Origin: Desulfitobacterium_A nosdiversum
GTDB lineage: Bacteria > Bacillota > Desulfitobacteriia > Desulfitobacteriales > Desulfitobacteriaceae
Assembly: GCF_049860565.1 (NCBI RefSeq)
Contig: NZ_CP172056.1
Location: 434,001 to 498,000, forward strand
DNA length: 64,000 bases
Direction: 5' to 3'
This document shows positions 55,250 through 63,980 of the stretch, piece by piece. Position numbers and translations under genes: made by a program. Every line of letters starts with the position of its first letter. Within the stretch, counting starts at the first letter, position 1. The notes beneath the pieces were generated by a model, which searched no databases, was not told the DNA's origin, and saw only the letters and a list, made by a program, of their open reading frames with translations.

Positions 55250-55903
55250 CTAATCACAAACTACTTTCAACAATTCTTCTGGTTTATTAATGATATAATC
55301 TGCACCTTCACGCTCTAAGACTTCCCGATCTCTAAATCCCCAAGTTACACCAATACACGTTAAGCCGGCATTTTTCGCCGTTTTAACATCCACTTCTGAA
55401 TCGCCTACATATACTGCTTTATCAGGAACAGAGCCCAATTGTTCCAGTGCTTTTATTACACTATCGGGAGCAGGCTTTCTGGCGACATCTTTTGATTCTC
55501 CAATTGCTACCTTTATATATCCTTGAAAATAATCTTGAGCAAGTTCCTTTACTGCCGCATCAAATTTATTCGACACAATGGCCATCTTAAAATCATCGTT
55601 AGATAATTGTCCGAAAAGCTCCATTATCCCGTCATAAGCCCGAGTCTTATTCCCCATATTCTTGGAATAGTGGATACGAAACTCAGATATGCATTGTTCA
55701 TAGTACATATTATTAAGCCCGTCAGGAATAGAAAGTTCAATCAATCGTCCAACACCATTACCCACAAAGTTTCTAATCTCTGTTATATTTCTAAGTGGAA
55801 AATCATGCAACGCTAAAACATAGTTGACACTATCTGTAAGGTCTTCAAGACTATTAAGCAATGTTCCGTCTAAATCAAAAATAACTGTATCGTACTTTTT
55901 CAA
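55250..55903 (-). CDS. HAD-family phosphatase, Gph/PpaX-like
   Basis: 217 residues. Motif I DLDGTLLNS with Asp10 and Asp12, the SNK motif (AIVSNKF) and the VYVGDSEVD metal-binding motif near residue 170 place it with phosphoglycolate phosphatase/PpaX-like HAD hydrolases. The substrate is not certain. No operon partner is evident; codon use returns to the AT-rich background. Confidence 0.88.
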   Translation of the reverse strand: MKKYDTVIFDLDGTLLNSLEDLTDSVNYVLALHDFPLRNITEIRNFVGNGVGRLIELSIPDGLNNMYYEQCISEFRIHYSKNMGNKTRAYDGIMELFGQLSNDDFKMAIVSNKFDAAVKELAQDYFQGYIKVAIGESKDVARKPAPDSVIKALEQLGSVPDKAVYVGDSEVDVKTAKNAGLTCIGVTWGFRDREVLEREGADYIINKPEELLKVVCD

Positions 55904-56000
55904 AACTTGTCACCTTTCGCTGTTATATAATTTTAATTTAGAGACCGTCATAGAAGGCTGTCCCTTAAATCTCTGATCTTTGCCACATTAAATCAAGATA

Positions 56001-56465
56001 TTATTTATTAGGTTCTGAAGACCACTCCTTAACATTATCGACTATATTAAAGACTAATTGTTTATCTTTAATAAGCATTAGGTCTTCATCAGGATATGTA
56101 ATTATATCATCTTTTTCACGAGTCCCAACATCAAGGATCTGCAATAATTCTTCGCTATTATTGATAAACTGATGGGCTATATCTTTGCCGGCAGGCTTTG
56201 AAATAACATCGCCTGTCTTTATTGATATTTCTTTTCCGTCGATTCTTAAAACACCTTGCCCACTGAGTATAAGAAAGAATTCTTCCTGTCTTGAATGTGA
56301 ATGATACTTTACACTTTCAGCACCGGGTTTAACATAGTCTATGTTAACATAAATCTTTTCGCAGCCAATTGCATCGCCAACTAATACCGTCTTCAGTTTC
56401 GATTGAAAATCCGGATCATCCATATATTCCTTAGGAATGGCGTCTATGTTCGATATATTATTCAT
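56001..56465 (-). CDS. cupin-domain protein
   Basis: 154 residues with the cupin_2 metal-binding pattern HSHSRQEEFFLILSGQG near residue 56 and GDVISKPAGKDIAHQF near 88. Such small proteins bind a metal and a small ligand or are isomerases or dioxygenases; the function is not identified. A monocistronic position between the HAD and deaminase genes. Confidence 0.82.
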   Translation of the reverse strand: MNNISNIDAIPKEYMDDPDFQSKLKTVLVGDAIGCEKIYVNIDYVKPGAESVKYHSHSRQEEFFLILSGQGVLRIDGKEISIKTGDVISKPAGKDIAHQFINNSEELLQILDVGTREKDDIITYPDEDLMLIKDKQLVFNIVDNVKEWSSEPNK

Positions 56466-56553
56466 GGAATTTTTCCTTTCAAGACTAAATCCATTTATTA
56501 AAACATCACAATAAATTCCTAGATGGATAGTTTGTTAATACAACTAACCTTTA

Positions 56554-56979
56554 TTATTTTTTATGAATGTCTGTATCTAAATGAATCATCTCAATCCAAG
56601 GTGCTTGAGAAAACCAATCGAAATCGATATGATAATCTCGTCCATAGACAACCCGTTTTATACCGGATGAAATAATTAGTTTTGAACATTCGGCACATGG
56701 GCGATCGGTAATATATATCGTAGCATCTTTTCTCTCATCGGGACTGCATTCTAATAATGCATTAACCTCTGCATGTATTGTTCTGACACAATGATCATTA
56801 ATAATAAGGCATCCTTCTTCTGTACAGTGCGCAAGGCCCGATGGGCTTCCATTGTAACCCGTTCCCTTAATTCTTTTATCTTTAACAATAACCGCACCTA
56901 CACTCCGTCTTGGACAGGTACTTCGACTAGCCACTTGAAAAGCAATATCTAAAAAGTAAAAATCCCAATCTTTACGCAA
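56554..56979 (-). CDS. deoxycytidylate deaminase-type protein (ComEB-like)
   Basis: 141 residues. Zinc-binding residues His69 and Glu71 in HAEVNALL and Cys95 and Cys98 in PCAECSK are those of dCMP/CDA-fold deaminases, and the N-terminal SxCxRxxVGAVIVKD and GYNGSPSG segments are typical of dCMP deaminase. It converts dCMP to dUMP. It is a single gene with AGGAGG-like site upstream. Confidence 0.9.
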   Translation of the reverse strand: MRKDWDFYFLDIAFQVASRSTCPRRSVGAVIVKDKRIKGTGYNGSPSGLAHCTEEGCLIINDHCVRTIHAEVNALLECSPDERKDATIYITDRPCAECSKLIISSGIKRVVYGRDYHIDFDWFSQAPWIEMIHLDTDIHKK

Positions 56980-57174
56980 AACTTTTCCTCCTAAAATGAA
57001 CAGCTCCTAATCATATTTTTGTATTGATTTATTTAAAATACCCTAACTACTTTTAAAATTCATTAAAACTTTATTTAGATTAAATAGAAAATTGGATAAG
57101 TTATTATTTACAAGTATATTTCTTTTTGCTAAAATATTATTTGTGTGTATTCTATAATGAAAGAAAGGGTATCT

Positions 57175-57420
57175 ATGAGTAAGTTTAAAACCTTATACAG
57201 CGAAATCGAGCAGCTGTTGAAGCATGACCAGCATCACATTGTCGATGAGGCAAAATTTAACACACTGAAAAATCAGGTCCTGGATAATCTTAAAACTTTA
57301 TTTGGTGAAACATCCAGGGAATATAGAGTTGTTAAATGCACAAAATCTCCATCGACCGTATACAAAGTAATGAATCATATTGCTTCAAGAACCAACCTCA
57401 ATATTGCAGCAAATATGTAA
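57175..57420 (+). CDS. small hypothetical protein
   Basis: 81 residues from the ATG at 57175, which follows GAAAGGG; an ATG eleven codons earlier lacks a good site. The product is basic with a predicted helical N-terminal part; no family recognised. A good terminator lies directly after the stop, which supports a real gene. Confidence 0.6.
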   Translation: MSKFKTLYSEIEQLLKHDQHHIVDEAKFNTLKNQVLDNLKTLFGETSREYRVVKCTKSPSTVYKVMNHIASRTNLNIAANM

Positions 57421-57435
57421 GACTATAGAGGAAGT

Positions 57436-57481
57436 ACTCTCCACATTGTCGTTTTAAGCGGCGAAGTTGGAGAGTTTTTTT
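57436..57481 (+). terminator. rho-independent terminator
   Basis: ACTCTCCACATTGTCG pairs imperfectly with CGGCGAAGTTGGAGAGT and is followed by T7. Confidence 0.8.
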
Positions 57482-57518
57482 ATGTGTTCACTAGGGTAGT
57501 GACCTGTTTTTTGTTCTT

Positions 57519-57983
57519 TTAACCCTTCGTATAGTATTTTTGTACAGATGGCAGCAATGTAACAGCCTGTATTGCTAATCCAAGGAAAATATATATAACA
57601 TGGATTATTACTATATCTTTAATGAAGAAAGCTTCTAGAGTAATCCAAATAATTAGCGCAAAACTTATATAAATTGAGTAGGTCCACGACCAAAGCTTCT
57701 CTTTAAAAATGTTTAACCTGTCTGCTGCTTTATTCTGCCATTTTGTTACTAGAGCAAAAGCTACGATTGAGGGAATTATCCCTAAAATTATAAAAAGTAT
57801 TATTCCTGGAATCAAAAAACTATTAAAAGGAGAGTATTCTAGCAAGCTAATTGGTATTTTGATTAACGCTCCACTTGGATCAATGATTAACACACTTCCA
57901 CCGAAAATTGCCCCTATTCCTAATAGTAAATGCAGGAATACAAGTAATTTTGGAGCAAATGGCATTCTATTTCTCACATTCAT
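57519..57983 (-). CDS. small membrane protein
   Basis: 154 residues with four hydrophobic segments (about 12-32, 50-75, 95-115 and 125-145). It resembles uncharacterised Firmicute four-helix membrane proteins; function unknown. The start is ATG with GAGGG upstream. It begins the leftward small-gene region. Confidence 0.65.
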   Translation of the reverse strand: MNVRNRMPFAPKLLVFLHLLLGIGAIFGGSVLIIDPSGALIKIPISLLEYSPFNSFLIPGIILFIILGIIPSIVAFALVTKWQNKAADRLNIFKEKLWSWTYSIYISFALIIWITLEAFFIKDIVIIHVIYIFLGLAIQAVTLLPSVQKYYTKG

Positions 57984-58029
57984 CCCTCTTTTACTTATAT
58001 ATTTGAATTGATTTACGAACTGATTTACA

Positions 58030-58320
58030 TTATATGTTCACTATAGGTGTTCCTTGATGAAAGACAATTTGCCATCTATCATCGATAAACTTCCAGATTG
58101 AACTTCGTAATGAATCCTTTATTTCCATTTGTGCAGTATGACTTTGTATTAAGTCTTCGATAATCTGTTGCTTGTAAAATATATGCCCTGAACTTCCGAA
58201 CTCAACAAAGTCATCTGCTAGAATAACCATTAGGTCTTCCTTTGATGTTCGAACTTCTGGATGAAGCAAGCGCTGTTCTATTTGAAAAAGTTCATCTTGT
58301 ATTGACGATTTAATTTCCAT
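58030..58320 (-). CDS. NTF2-like (DUF4440/SnoaL-type) protein with a probable internal deletion
   Basis: 96 residues. The N-terminal half (IEQRLLHPEVRTS...DDFVEFGSSG) and the C-terminal end (SLRSSIWKF...WQIVFHQGTP) are characteristic of DUF4440-like cone-fold proteins, which are usually about 120 residues. The central strands normally found between QMEIKD and SLRSS seem absent, with the frame kept. So the protein may be non-functional or a shortened variant. An ATG with AAGGAG upstream. Confidence 0.7.
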   Translation of the reverse strand: MEIKSSIQDELFQIEQRLLHPEVRTSKEDLMVILADDFVEFGSSGHIFYKQQIIEDLIQSHTAQMEIKDSLRSSIWKFIDDRWQIVFHQGTPIVNI

Positions 58321-58338
58321 ATATTCTCCTTATAATCT

Positions 58339-58944
58339 TTAGTCCCTATAATTATCGAATTTTTCTACTATGTTATCTTTCATATAAATTCTAAAGTAGT
58401 CGGTTGCAATAAGGAATTGTCCAATAACATAATAGTAAACGTCATATCCATTCTCATGTTTCATATACATATCATTACTTCCTAAAAGATCAACTATTTG
58501 TTCTTTAGTCATTCCTTTAATCTTATAATTTCTATGAAAATCAGACATAGAGTCTTCTCTTATTTGTGAATAAGCATTCCATTTTTCCACTGTAAATTTT
58601 TTTGCCCACTGATCACTTAAGAAGCCTGTTAATAGCAATATAGAACACAGCAATGCAAAAACAATAAATAGGTTTACTGATAATTTTAAAATAGATATTC
58701 TTTTTAACAAAGTTTTTCTTAAGAAAATCCATAGAAGTGTTGACAGAATTAATGATATACCTATTCCGCAAAGTAAGAGTATCTTGTCAAAATCAAAATG
58801 TTCTGAGGAAAGAAGTGCGCCTATTCTATTGGCACGAACGAACATAATCCAAAATGAAACAAATGAAAATAACACTACTATAATGATTCCTATTAGAAAA
58901 TCCAGTATGTTGATTATACTAACTTTAGGACTATCATCAACCAT
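58339..58944 (-). CDS. membrane protein with C-terminal SmpA/OmlA-like segment
   Basis: 201 residues from the ATG at 58944, set by GGAGGG. Three hydrophobic segments lie in the first half; the C-terminal soluble part has a GMTKEQIVDLLGSND motif reminiscent of SmpA/BamE-like small domains. Function unknown. It is 18 bases upstream of the NTF2-like gene and may be in one operon with it. Confidence 0.65.
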   Translation of the reverse strand: MVDDSPKVSIINILDFLIGIIIVVLFSFVSFWIMFVRANRIGALLSSEHFDFDKILLLCGIGISLILSTLLWIFLRKTLLKRISILKLSVNLFIVFALLCSILLLTGFLSDQWAKKFTVEKWNAYSQIREDSMSDFHRNYKIKGMTKEQIVDLLGSNDMYMKHENGYDVYYYVIGQFLIATDYFRIYMKDNIVEKFDNYRD

Positions 58945-58993
58945 GATTCCCTCCAAATGCGTGGCGAATTGATACTTTTTTTATTAAAGCTAT

Positions 58994-59055
58994 GGGAACA
59001 CCTCGTTATCTAAAGTCGCGCGTCCTCATACTCAGAAGCCGACAGGACGTCGACC
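58994..59055. repeat. dispersed attC-like repeat, copy A (partial)
   Basis: On the plus strand this carries GGGAACACCTCGTTATCT followed by TAAAGTCGCGCG and TCCTCATACTCAGAAGCC, which aligns with the right halves of copies B, C and D. It abuts the stop codon of the HEAT-repeat gene. The left arm of the stem is not clear. Confidence 0.6.
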
Positions 59056-59775
59056 CTAAATAAACTTATTAATTAGAGCCAACGATCTTTTCGCTTCATT
59101 TCTGATCAGTTCTTTATTATCCGTCCGACTTATCGTACAAAGCCTATCTATAACATCTTGCTCATGAAGAGAAGAAAATGCCATTACTATTTTCCATCTG
59201 ATTACGTCATCGTAATAGTATGTATTAAGGCACATAAGCAATTTTTCAACCACATATTCTTTATCTGGAATAGTATTGTAAAAACACATATATCCAATGG
59301 CATCGATAACTTCCCTAATTATCTTTGTATCATTTTGATCAAGAGTCTCAAGCATTACCGGCAATATATCAATACTCATTTTCCCTAACGTTCTAGCTAT
59401 GATATCTCTCGGCAAGGGATAACTTAATTTTTTTGAAATATCTTGCGGCAAATACCGATGCTGGTTACTGCCAACTTCCCCTAAATAACGGATCATTTTC
59501 CTTGCCGTTCCGACACCAGTATTCTCCAACACTTTGCATATTTCAATTTTTGTATATAGACTTTTTTCCTGAGTGAGTGTCATTAAAAGAATATCACTTA
59601 CTTCTTCCAACGAATCAACATAATTGCTTAGTAATTTTACTGCTACAGTTCTTTCAAACGCTCTTGGAGATTTAATAAGATTCAATAAATCTTTGTAAGA
59701 TAAGTGCAGATAATTCTTCACACTTGTCTCATCAATGAACCCCCGCTTTGTTAAATCCGCTTGACTGCTTTTCAT
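59056..59775 (-). CDS. HEAT-repeat protein
   Basis: 239 residues made of about five 30-residue helical pairs (for example SPRAFERTVAVKLLSNYVDS, NDTKIIREVIDAIGYM). HEAT-repeat scaffolds bind proteins or tetrapyrrole-modifying partners; no specific role visible. It is a lone leftward gene with a repeat copy directly at its 3' end. Confidence 0.72.
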   Translation of the reverse strand: MKSSQADLTKRGFIDETSVKNYLHLSYKDLLNLIKSPRAFERTVAVKLLSNYVDSLEEVSDILLMTLTQEKSLYTKIEICKVLENTGVGTARKMIRYLGEVGSNQHRYLPQDISKKLSYPLPRDIIARTLGKMSIDILPVMLETLDQNDTKIIREVIDAIGYMCFYNTIPDKEYVVEKLLMCLNTYYYDDVIRWKIVMAFSSLHEQDVIDRLCTISRTDNKELIRNEAKRSLALINKFI

Positions 59776-59826
59776 TTTCTCTCCAATTTGTACTAATCAA
59801 GATTTCAACCACATATTGGCAGGTGT

Positions 59827-59870
59827 AGGGAATACTGTGGACGTCGGCAAATATTCCCCCAGCATTCCCT
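59827..59870. repeat. inverted repeat, possible copy E of the attC-like family
   Basis: AGGGAATACTG pairs with CAGCATTCCCT with one mismatch. It lies downstream of the alpha/beta hydrolase gene, where other genes of the region have an attC-like copy; it shares GACGTCG with copy A but lacks the other conserved end. Confidence 0.4.
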
Positions 59871-59928
59871 TATTTAAATTTTAAATGCCCATTCTCTTGC
59901 ATATCCCTTTATATAGTGCGTCACCGAA

Positions 59929-60870
59929 TTATTCTATTGGGTTATTACCATTTACCACTTGAATTATTTCTTCTACTATAACTTCGGGATTATTAAAATG
60001 CATACCGTGGCTAGCATGCTGAATTAATTCCATTCTACTATTTCCTGACCACTTTAGTAGACTCTCTTGAGTCTTTTTCCATCCTTTTACTTTCTCTATG
60101 CTTTTTTCTGAAGACATAATTACAAGGGGTATGTCTCCGATCGGGCCATATGATTCAACTATAGTCGCGTTTTGGTTTACAAGCTTTAGCTCTTGCAAAC
60201 TATTGTCATTAAACCAATTACTATAAAATGTTGCTTTAGCTCTATTTCTCATATCTTTTGAAAAGTATTTCATTGTATTAATACCTAAAATAGTTGCTAT
60301 ATTCCCTAAAATCCTGATTATCCCAAATCTTGTTACAAGTCTTATAGCATGAATAGCTATTTTACCAACTGTTGAAAACTTAAAAGTATTATAAAATTCA
60401 GGACTACCACCGTCAACCAATACCACGCTGGAGACTAAACATGGATGTTTTTGGGCGAAATGAAGAACCTCTAATGATCCCATAGAATGTCCAACCAAGA
60501 TGTATGGAGGCTTCTCTCCACTTTTCTCAAGTAGTAAATAAAGTTCGTTAGTAATTTGTTCGACAGTTCTTGGAGTATTTGCTATTTCACTCCACCCATA
60601 TCCCGGTCTTTCATAGACAACTGCCCTATTATATTGCGAAAGACCTTTTAAAACTCTATAAAAATCTACGATAGCCGATGGTGAACCCAAGCCTACGGTC
60701 ATCACAACGGTTGGACTCCCTTGTCCTTCCGAATATATGTGCATCTTATGTCCTTCAACCTCTATCATTTGACCAATAGGTGGATAATTTGTTCTCTCAT
60801 ATTTAACCCAAATAAGCTGATAAATAAAGCCCACTAATAGTATACAAAGTACCGTTATGATAAGCATCAT
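59929..60870 (-). CDS. alpha/beta hydrolase with N-terminal membrane anchor
   Basis: 313 residues. One N-terminal hydrophobic helix precedes an alpha/beta-hydrolase domain; the nucleophile Ser129 is in GHSMGS, and the catalytic His is in ASHGMHF near the end. It acts on esters or similar bonds at the outer membrane face, probably. The start is the ATG at 60870 after GGGAGG; the frame continues 27 codons up. A lone leftward gene in the repeat-rich region. Confidence 0.82.
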   Translation of the reverse strand: MMLIITVLCILLVGFIYQLIWVKYERTNYPPIGQMIEVEGHKMHIYSEGQGSPTVVMTVGLGSPSAIVDFYRVLKGLSQYNRAVVYERPGYGWSEIANTPRTVEQITNELYLLLEKSGEKPPYILVGHSMGSLEVLHFAQKHPCLVSSVVLVDGGSPEFYNTFKFSTVGKIAIHAIRLVTRFGIIRILGNIATILGINTMKYFSKDMRNRAKATFYSNWFNDNSLQELKLVNQNATIVESYGPIGDIPLVIMSSEKSIEKVKGWKKTQESLLKWSGNSRMELIQHASHGMHFNNPEVIVEEIIQVVNGNNPIE

Positions 60871-60907
60871 ATTCCTCCCTCTTACACTCAGAAATAAGTT
60901 TCTTGTT

Positions 60908-61258
60908 TTAGATCTGAGCAAAAGGGAGGGCACTAAATTTATGGTTTTCAATTAAAGCTTTAATATCAAATAAAATTTCAAATACATCTCTAGCTATTTC
61001 TGAAGATAATTGATAATGGTTGGAAACACGAAATAAGTTATTGCACAAAATAATGAACATGACTGAAAGTTTAATAAAGAATAAAGTGAATATCTCCAAA
61101 TTAGAAAGAGTACAAAGCAATAATCTCATTTCCTCAGAAAGTGTATTGCTAGTTAAAAAGGGAAAGGAGTTCAAAATCAGATACCTTAAAGACGTGAAGG
61201 CGAGTAAGATGAGTATGCACATAAGGTTCATTGGATCGGTCACTTTATTTTCCTCCAT
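60908..61258 (-). CDS. hypothetical membrane-associated protein
   Basis: 116 residues from the ATG at 61258, after GGGGAAG. Two hydrophobic segments (about 10-30 and 50-75) and a polar C-terminal helix. No known family. It begins 38 bases upstream of the hydrolase gene and may be co-transcribed. An opposite-strand frame over the same bases has no support. Confidence 0.5.
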   Translation of the reverse strand: MEENKVTDPMNLMCILILLAFTSLRYLILNSFPFLTSNTLSEEMRLLLCTLSNLEIFTLFFIKLSVMFIILCNNLFRVSNHYQLSSEIARDVFEILFDIKALIENHKFSALPFAQI

Positions 61259-61370
61259 AGAATTAACTTCCCCTATGAAAACCAAATTAAGCCAACTTGC
61301 ACTTATAACTTATACAACAGTTTCACTCTACCATAGCTAACCTATGATCCTTAAAATTAGCCTGGATGTC

Positions 61371-61480
61371 CGATAACGTTTTGCAGGTTCCCGCTGCGCC
61401 CTAACCACATTCATCTTTTCTAAGTGGCGAGAACCTGCTGTTCTATATGTATCGTGCCCCGTGACTCAGACAGCGCCTCG
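61371..61480. repeat. dispersed attC-like repeat, copy B
   Basis: Left ATAACGTTTTGC and right GCTGTTCTA flank a stem of GCAGGTTCCCGC (61383-61394) with GCGAGAACCTGC (61427-61438), one mismatch. It continues into TATCGTGCCCCGTGACTCAGACAGCGCC. It lies directly downstream of the frameshifted GNAT gene. Confidence 0.7.
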
Positions 61481-61483
61481 GAT

Positions 61484-62033
61484 CTATTTATCTGAAAATC
61501 TCCCCATTATAACTGTATTATAATAGTTTCCATCTTCATGAATACGGTCCTTTATTAATAATCCTTCTTCTACAAATCCATATCTTCTATATAATTGAAT
61601 TGCTTTTGTATTTGTTTGTACCACAGTTAATGAAATTTTTTTCAATTCCCACAGTATCTGCCCACATCAAAATATTTTCTAGTAGTACCTTACCTATTCC
61701 ATGACCCCAGTATTCCTTTGTTATACATATACCAAACTCAGCTTTATGCCTAAATCTACTTAGCTTACTTCCTATGCAACGAGTAAATCCAACAATTTTT
61801 CCTTCTACTTCTGCAAGTAAAAATATAGTTTTTTCCACTATTGAATCTTCGTAAATAATTTTTTCAAAATCTTCTGGAGTTAATAAACCTTCGCCGGATT
61901 TCCTATCGAGATTTCCTGTTTCACCATCAATTTGAATTCTCAATTTAGATAATTCATTTGCATCACTTTTTATTGGACAACGAAGTAACCATGTTAGATT
62001 CTTATCTTCTATTCTTTTGCTTTCAATAATCAT
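61484..62033 (-). pseudogene. GNAT acetyltransferase with a frameshift
   Basis: The first 140 residues form a GNAT domain (GFTRCIGSKLSRFRHKAEFG, WGHGIGKVLLENILMW). The frame then stops after a run of seven A (61636-61642 on the opposite strand). Removing one A continues into ISLTVVQTNTKAIQLYRRYG and on through FVEEGLLIKD to a TAG at 61484-61486, which is the standard GNAT C-terminal end. It is a recent single-base insertion or a sequencing error in a homopolymer. Confidence 0.85.
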
Positions 62034-62059
62034 GCATTACCTCCAGCAGTATTATCATG

Positions 62060-62220
62060 TCGAGCCTTCTTTATAAAATCCGCGCATGGACGCGCAGCCA
62101 TTTACGTACGGTTTCAGACTACGTACGCGGATTCCAGCAACATCTCAAGCACATGCACCATCCCGTAAGTTGCGGGAATGTTGTGTAATGTAAAGTCGCG
62201 CGCCCCCAGGCCAGAACCCC
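62060..62220. repeat. dispersed attC-like repeat, copy C
   Basis: Nested inverted repeats (CCGCG with CGCGG; TACGTA pairs at 62104 and 62120; CATCCCG with CGGGAATG) end in GTAAAGTCGCGCG and CCCCCAGGCCAGAACC, matching copy A at TAAAGTCGCGCG and the alignment of B and D further on. The region is far GC-richer than its surroundings. Confidence 0.6.
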
Positions 62221-62305
62221 AATGGATGGTGACACAGAATAATATTTAGCCCCTAACTATATGTTTTTAATTTATCTTTGTATATTGGATTAAGAATCGT
62301 ATGTT

Positions 62306-62494
62306 TTAATGAATCCACGACATAAACTCTTTTTTCGTTACTGCAAAAATAACCTTATAATCATCAACCGCATCTTGAACTGAATAATCAGTAGCCCAAC
62401 TTGAGGGGCTTCTCAGTTTATAAAATTCAGTATTATTATCGAGTAATCTAACTATCCTAACGAAATACTTTTTAAGAGACTTATAAACTTTCAA
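62306..62494 (-). CDS. doubtful 62-residue ORF
   Basis: A TTG-started frame without a visible ribosome binding site between repeat copies C and D. The product is basic and unlike known families as far as I can judge. It would fill the only cassette-sized space without a gene, so it is kept at low confidence; it may be a gene remnant. Confidence 0.25.
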   Translation of the reverse strand: MKVYKSLKKYFVRIVRLLDNNTEFYKLRSPSSWATDYSVQDAVDDYKVIFAVTKKEFMSWIH

Positions 62495-62532
62495 TTACTA
62501 TAGGAACTACTTCTCAACACGATGTGCCAGCC

Positions 62533-62670
62533 CCGCGCGCGATTTTATATAACGTTCTGCGTATTCCCGAAGTCTCGTTATTACGTTCATATTCTCTCAG
62601 ATTTTGGGGATACGCTGTTCTACGACGTATCGTGCCCTCAAACTCAGACAGTGCCATGGACGGCGCTGCC
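62533..62670. repeat. dispersed attC-like repeat, copy D (most complete)
   Basis: CGCGCGATTTTATATAACG and GTTCT lead to stem arm GCGTATTCCC (62559-62568), a 37-base loop region, then GGGGATACGC (62606-62615) and TGTTCTACG, ending in TATCGTGCCCTCAAACTCAG. Outer sequence on both sides is also imperfectly complementary. This is the layout of an attC-like folded recombination site or a large transposable repeat. Confidence 0.7.
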
Positions 62671-62757
62671 TTAACAAAATTACTGGCAAACCATCTAATT
62701 CCCCAAATATTATTATACCGTAATGACTTTGGAAAGGATTATGTTTTATTTCAGAAG

Positions 62758-63897
62758 TTATTTCATTGCTTCTTCTATAAGTTGTACCAAACGAACTTTA
62801 TCATATAACTCAATCGGCATATTCAAAGCAATTTTCTCAGCTTCTACACTAAATGTACCCGTAGTGATAAAGAACCCTTTATGGGCTTCCGCATTCTGCA
62901 GAGCTCCTAAAAAAGTTTGAATACTTGGAGAACCAACAACGCCTTTGAATTTCTTACATTGGACTGCAATTTTAAGACCATTTTTTTCAGCAAGAACATC
63001 AATTCCTTTATCATTACTCTGTGGAGTTAGAGTTACTTTTTCATATCGAAGACTTTCAAAGAGGTTAGCTGTCCATTCTTCAAATTCTCGTGGGGTGAGT
63101 TCATAAAGTTGTTCAACTTTTTGAGATAATATCTTGCTTTTGTTTTCATTCTCTCGGAATATATCAATTTTTGTCTGATATTGTGTGATTGCTTCAATGA
63201 AATCTTCTTCCAAGAGCGCTTTTTTCCAATCTTCTAGTTTCCGAAACGCCTCTTTAATAGCAAATTCCGAGTTAATAATACTGTTATCCAATGAAGTTAT
63301 TTCTTTTGGAGTAAGAGTGTTATTAAAACGAGAAAACACATTTTTTTTAAGCCTGTTAACTTCACTATGAAGACTCCTTAATTCATAGTCATGCTCCAGA
63401 GCTTGCTTGATACTTACTTCTTCTCTTACCACAAACAATGATTTAACCGTATCAGGTAAAGGATTTACCTCAAATTTCAATAAGAATGAGTTTTGAGAAA
63501 ATAGAAAAGCCGCAACATCAATTCCACTTTCTAATTCTGCAAACAAAAGAGTAGTTTTAATCTGTGTACCAGGGCTTACGCTCCAACTATCTGGATTAAC
63601 TGTTCGAGATGGGTGGTGAGTATCACATAGGGCACACGCACCATATGCATAGCCATTGGAATCAATCATTTCCCATGAACCTGATCTTATACTAAAAGAT
63701 GAATCAGAAGCATTTAGAATGTTTACTGTTACTTCTGTCCCAATCAATGTACCCTTGTTTTGAGATATAGAGCATTTTTTCTTAATAGAACAATCATCAC
63801 TACTCCAACAATCTCTTTTGCATGAGTACTTCTTATTAAGAATATAATTCAGAATAGTAATCTTAACGCCGTTAGATTCATTCTCAACTGGTAACAT
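62758..63897 (-). CDS. Mrr-type restriction endonuclease-fold protein
   Basis: 379 residues from the ATG at 63897, after AAAGGAGG. The C-terminal 100 residues form an Mrr_cat PD-(D/E)xK nuclease: LTPREFEEW, GIDVLAEKNG and AVQCKKF hold the catalytic Asp, Gln and Lys. The N-terminal part has a Cys cluster (CKRDCWSSDDCSIKKKC) and a beta-rich domain, and a coiled coil lies in the middle. Mrr-like nucleases cut foreign or modified DNA; a defence role is likely but not shown. The N-terminal domain is not recognised. Confidence 0.82.
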   Translation of the reverse strand: MLPVENESNGVKITILNYILNKKYSCKRDCWSSDDCSIKKKCSISQNKGTLIGTEVTVNILNASDSSFSIRSGSWEMIDSNGYAYGACALCDTHHPSRTVNPDSWSVSPGTQIKTTLLFAELESGIDVAAFLFSQNSFLLKFEVNPLPDTVKSLFVVREEVSIKQALEHDYELRSLHSEVNRLKKNVFSRFNNTLTPKEITSLDNSIINSEFAIKEAFRKLEDWKKALLEEDFIEAITQYQTKIDIFRENENKSKILSQKVEQLYELTPREFEEWTANLFESLRYEKVTLTPQSNDKGIDVLAEKNGLKIAVQCKKFKGVVGSPSIQTFLGALQNAEAHKGFFITTGTFSVEAEKIALNMPIELYDKVRLVQLIEEAMK

Positions 63898-63980
63898 TTC
63901 ATAGCCTCCTTTACAAAATATTAATATTTTCATTAGCGTCTTATCCAACTACTACAAAGAAATACCCAATTCTTTTCGTC

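Noticed and set aside
61020..61340. Rightward 106-residue ORF
   Set aside because: It is antisense to the better supported leftward gene at 60908-61258, which has a ribosome site.
62060..62670. CRISPR array
   Set aside because: The repeats are long, few, imperfect and self-complementary, with no regular short spacers and no cas genes.
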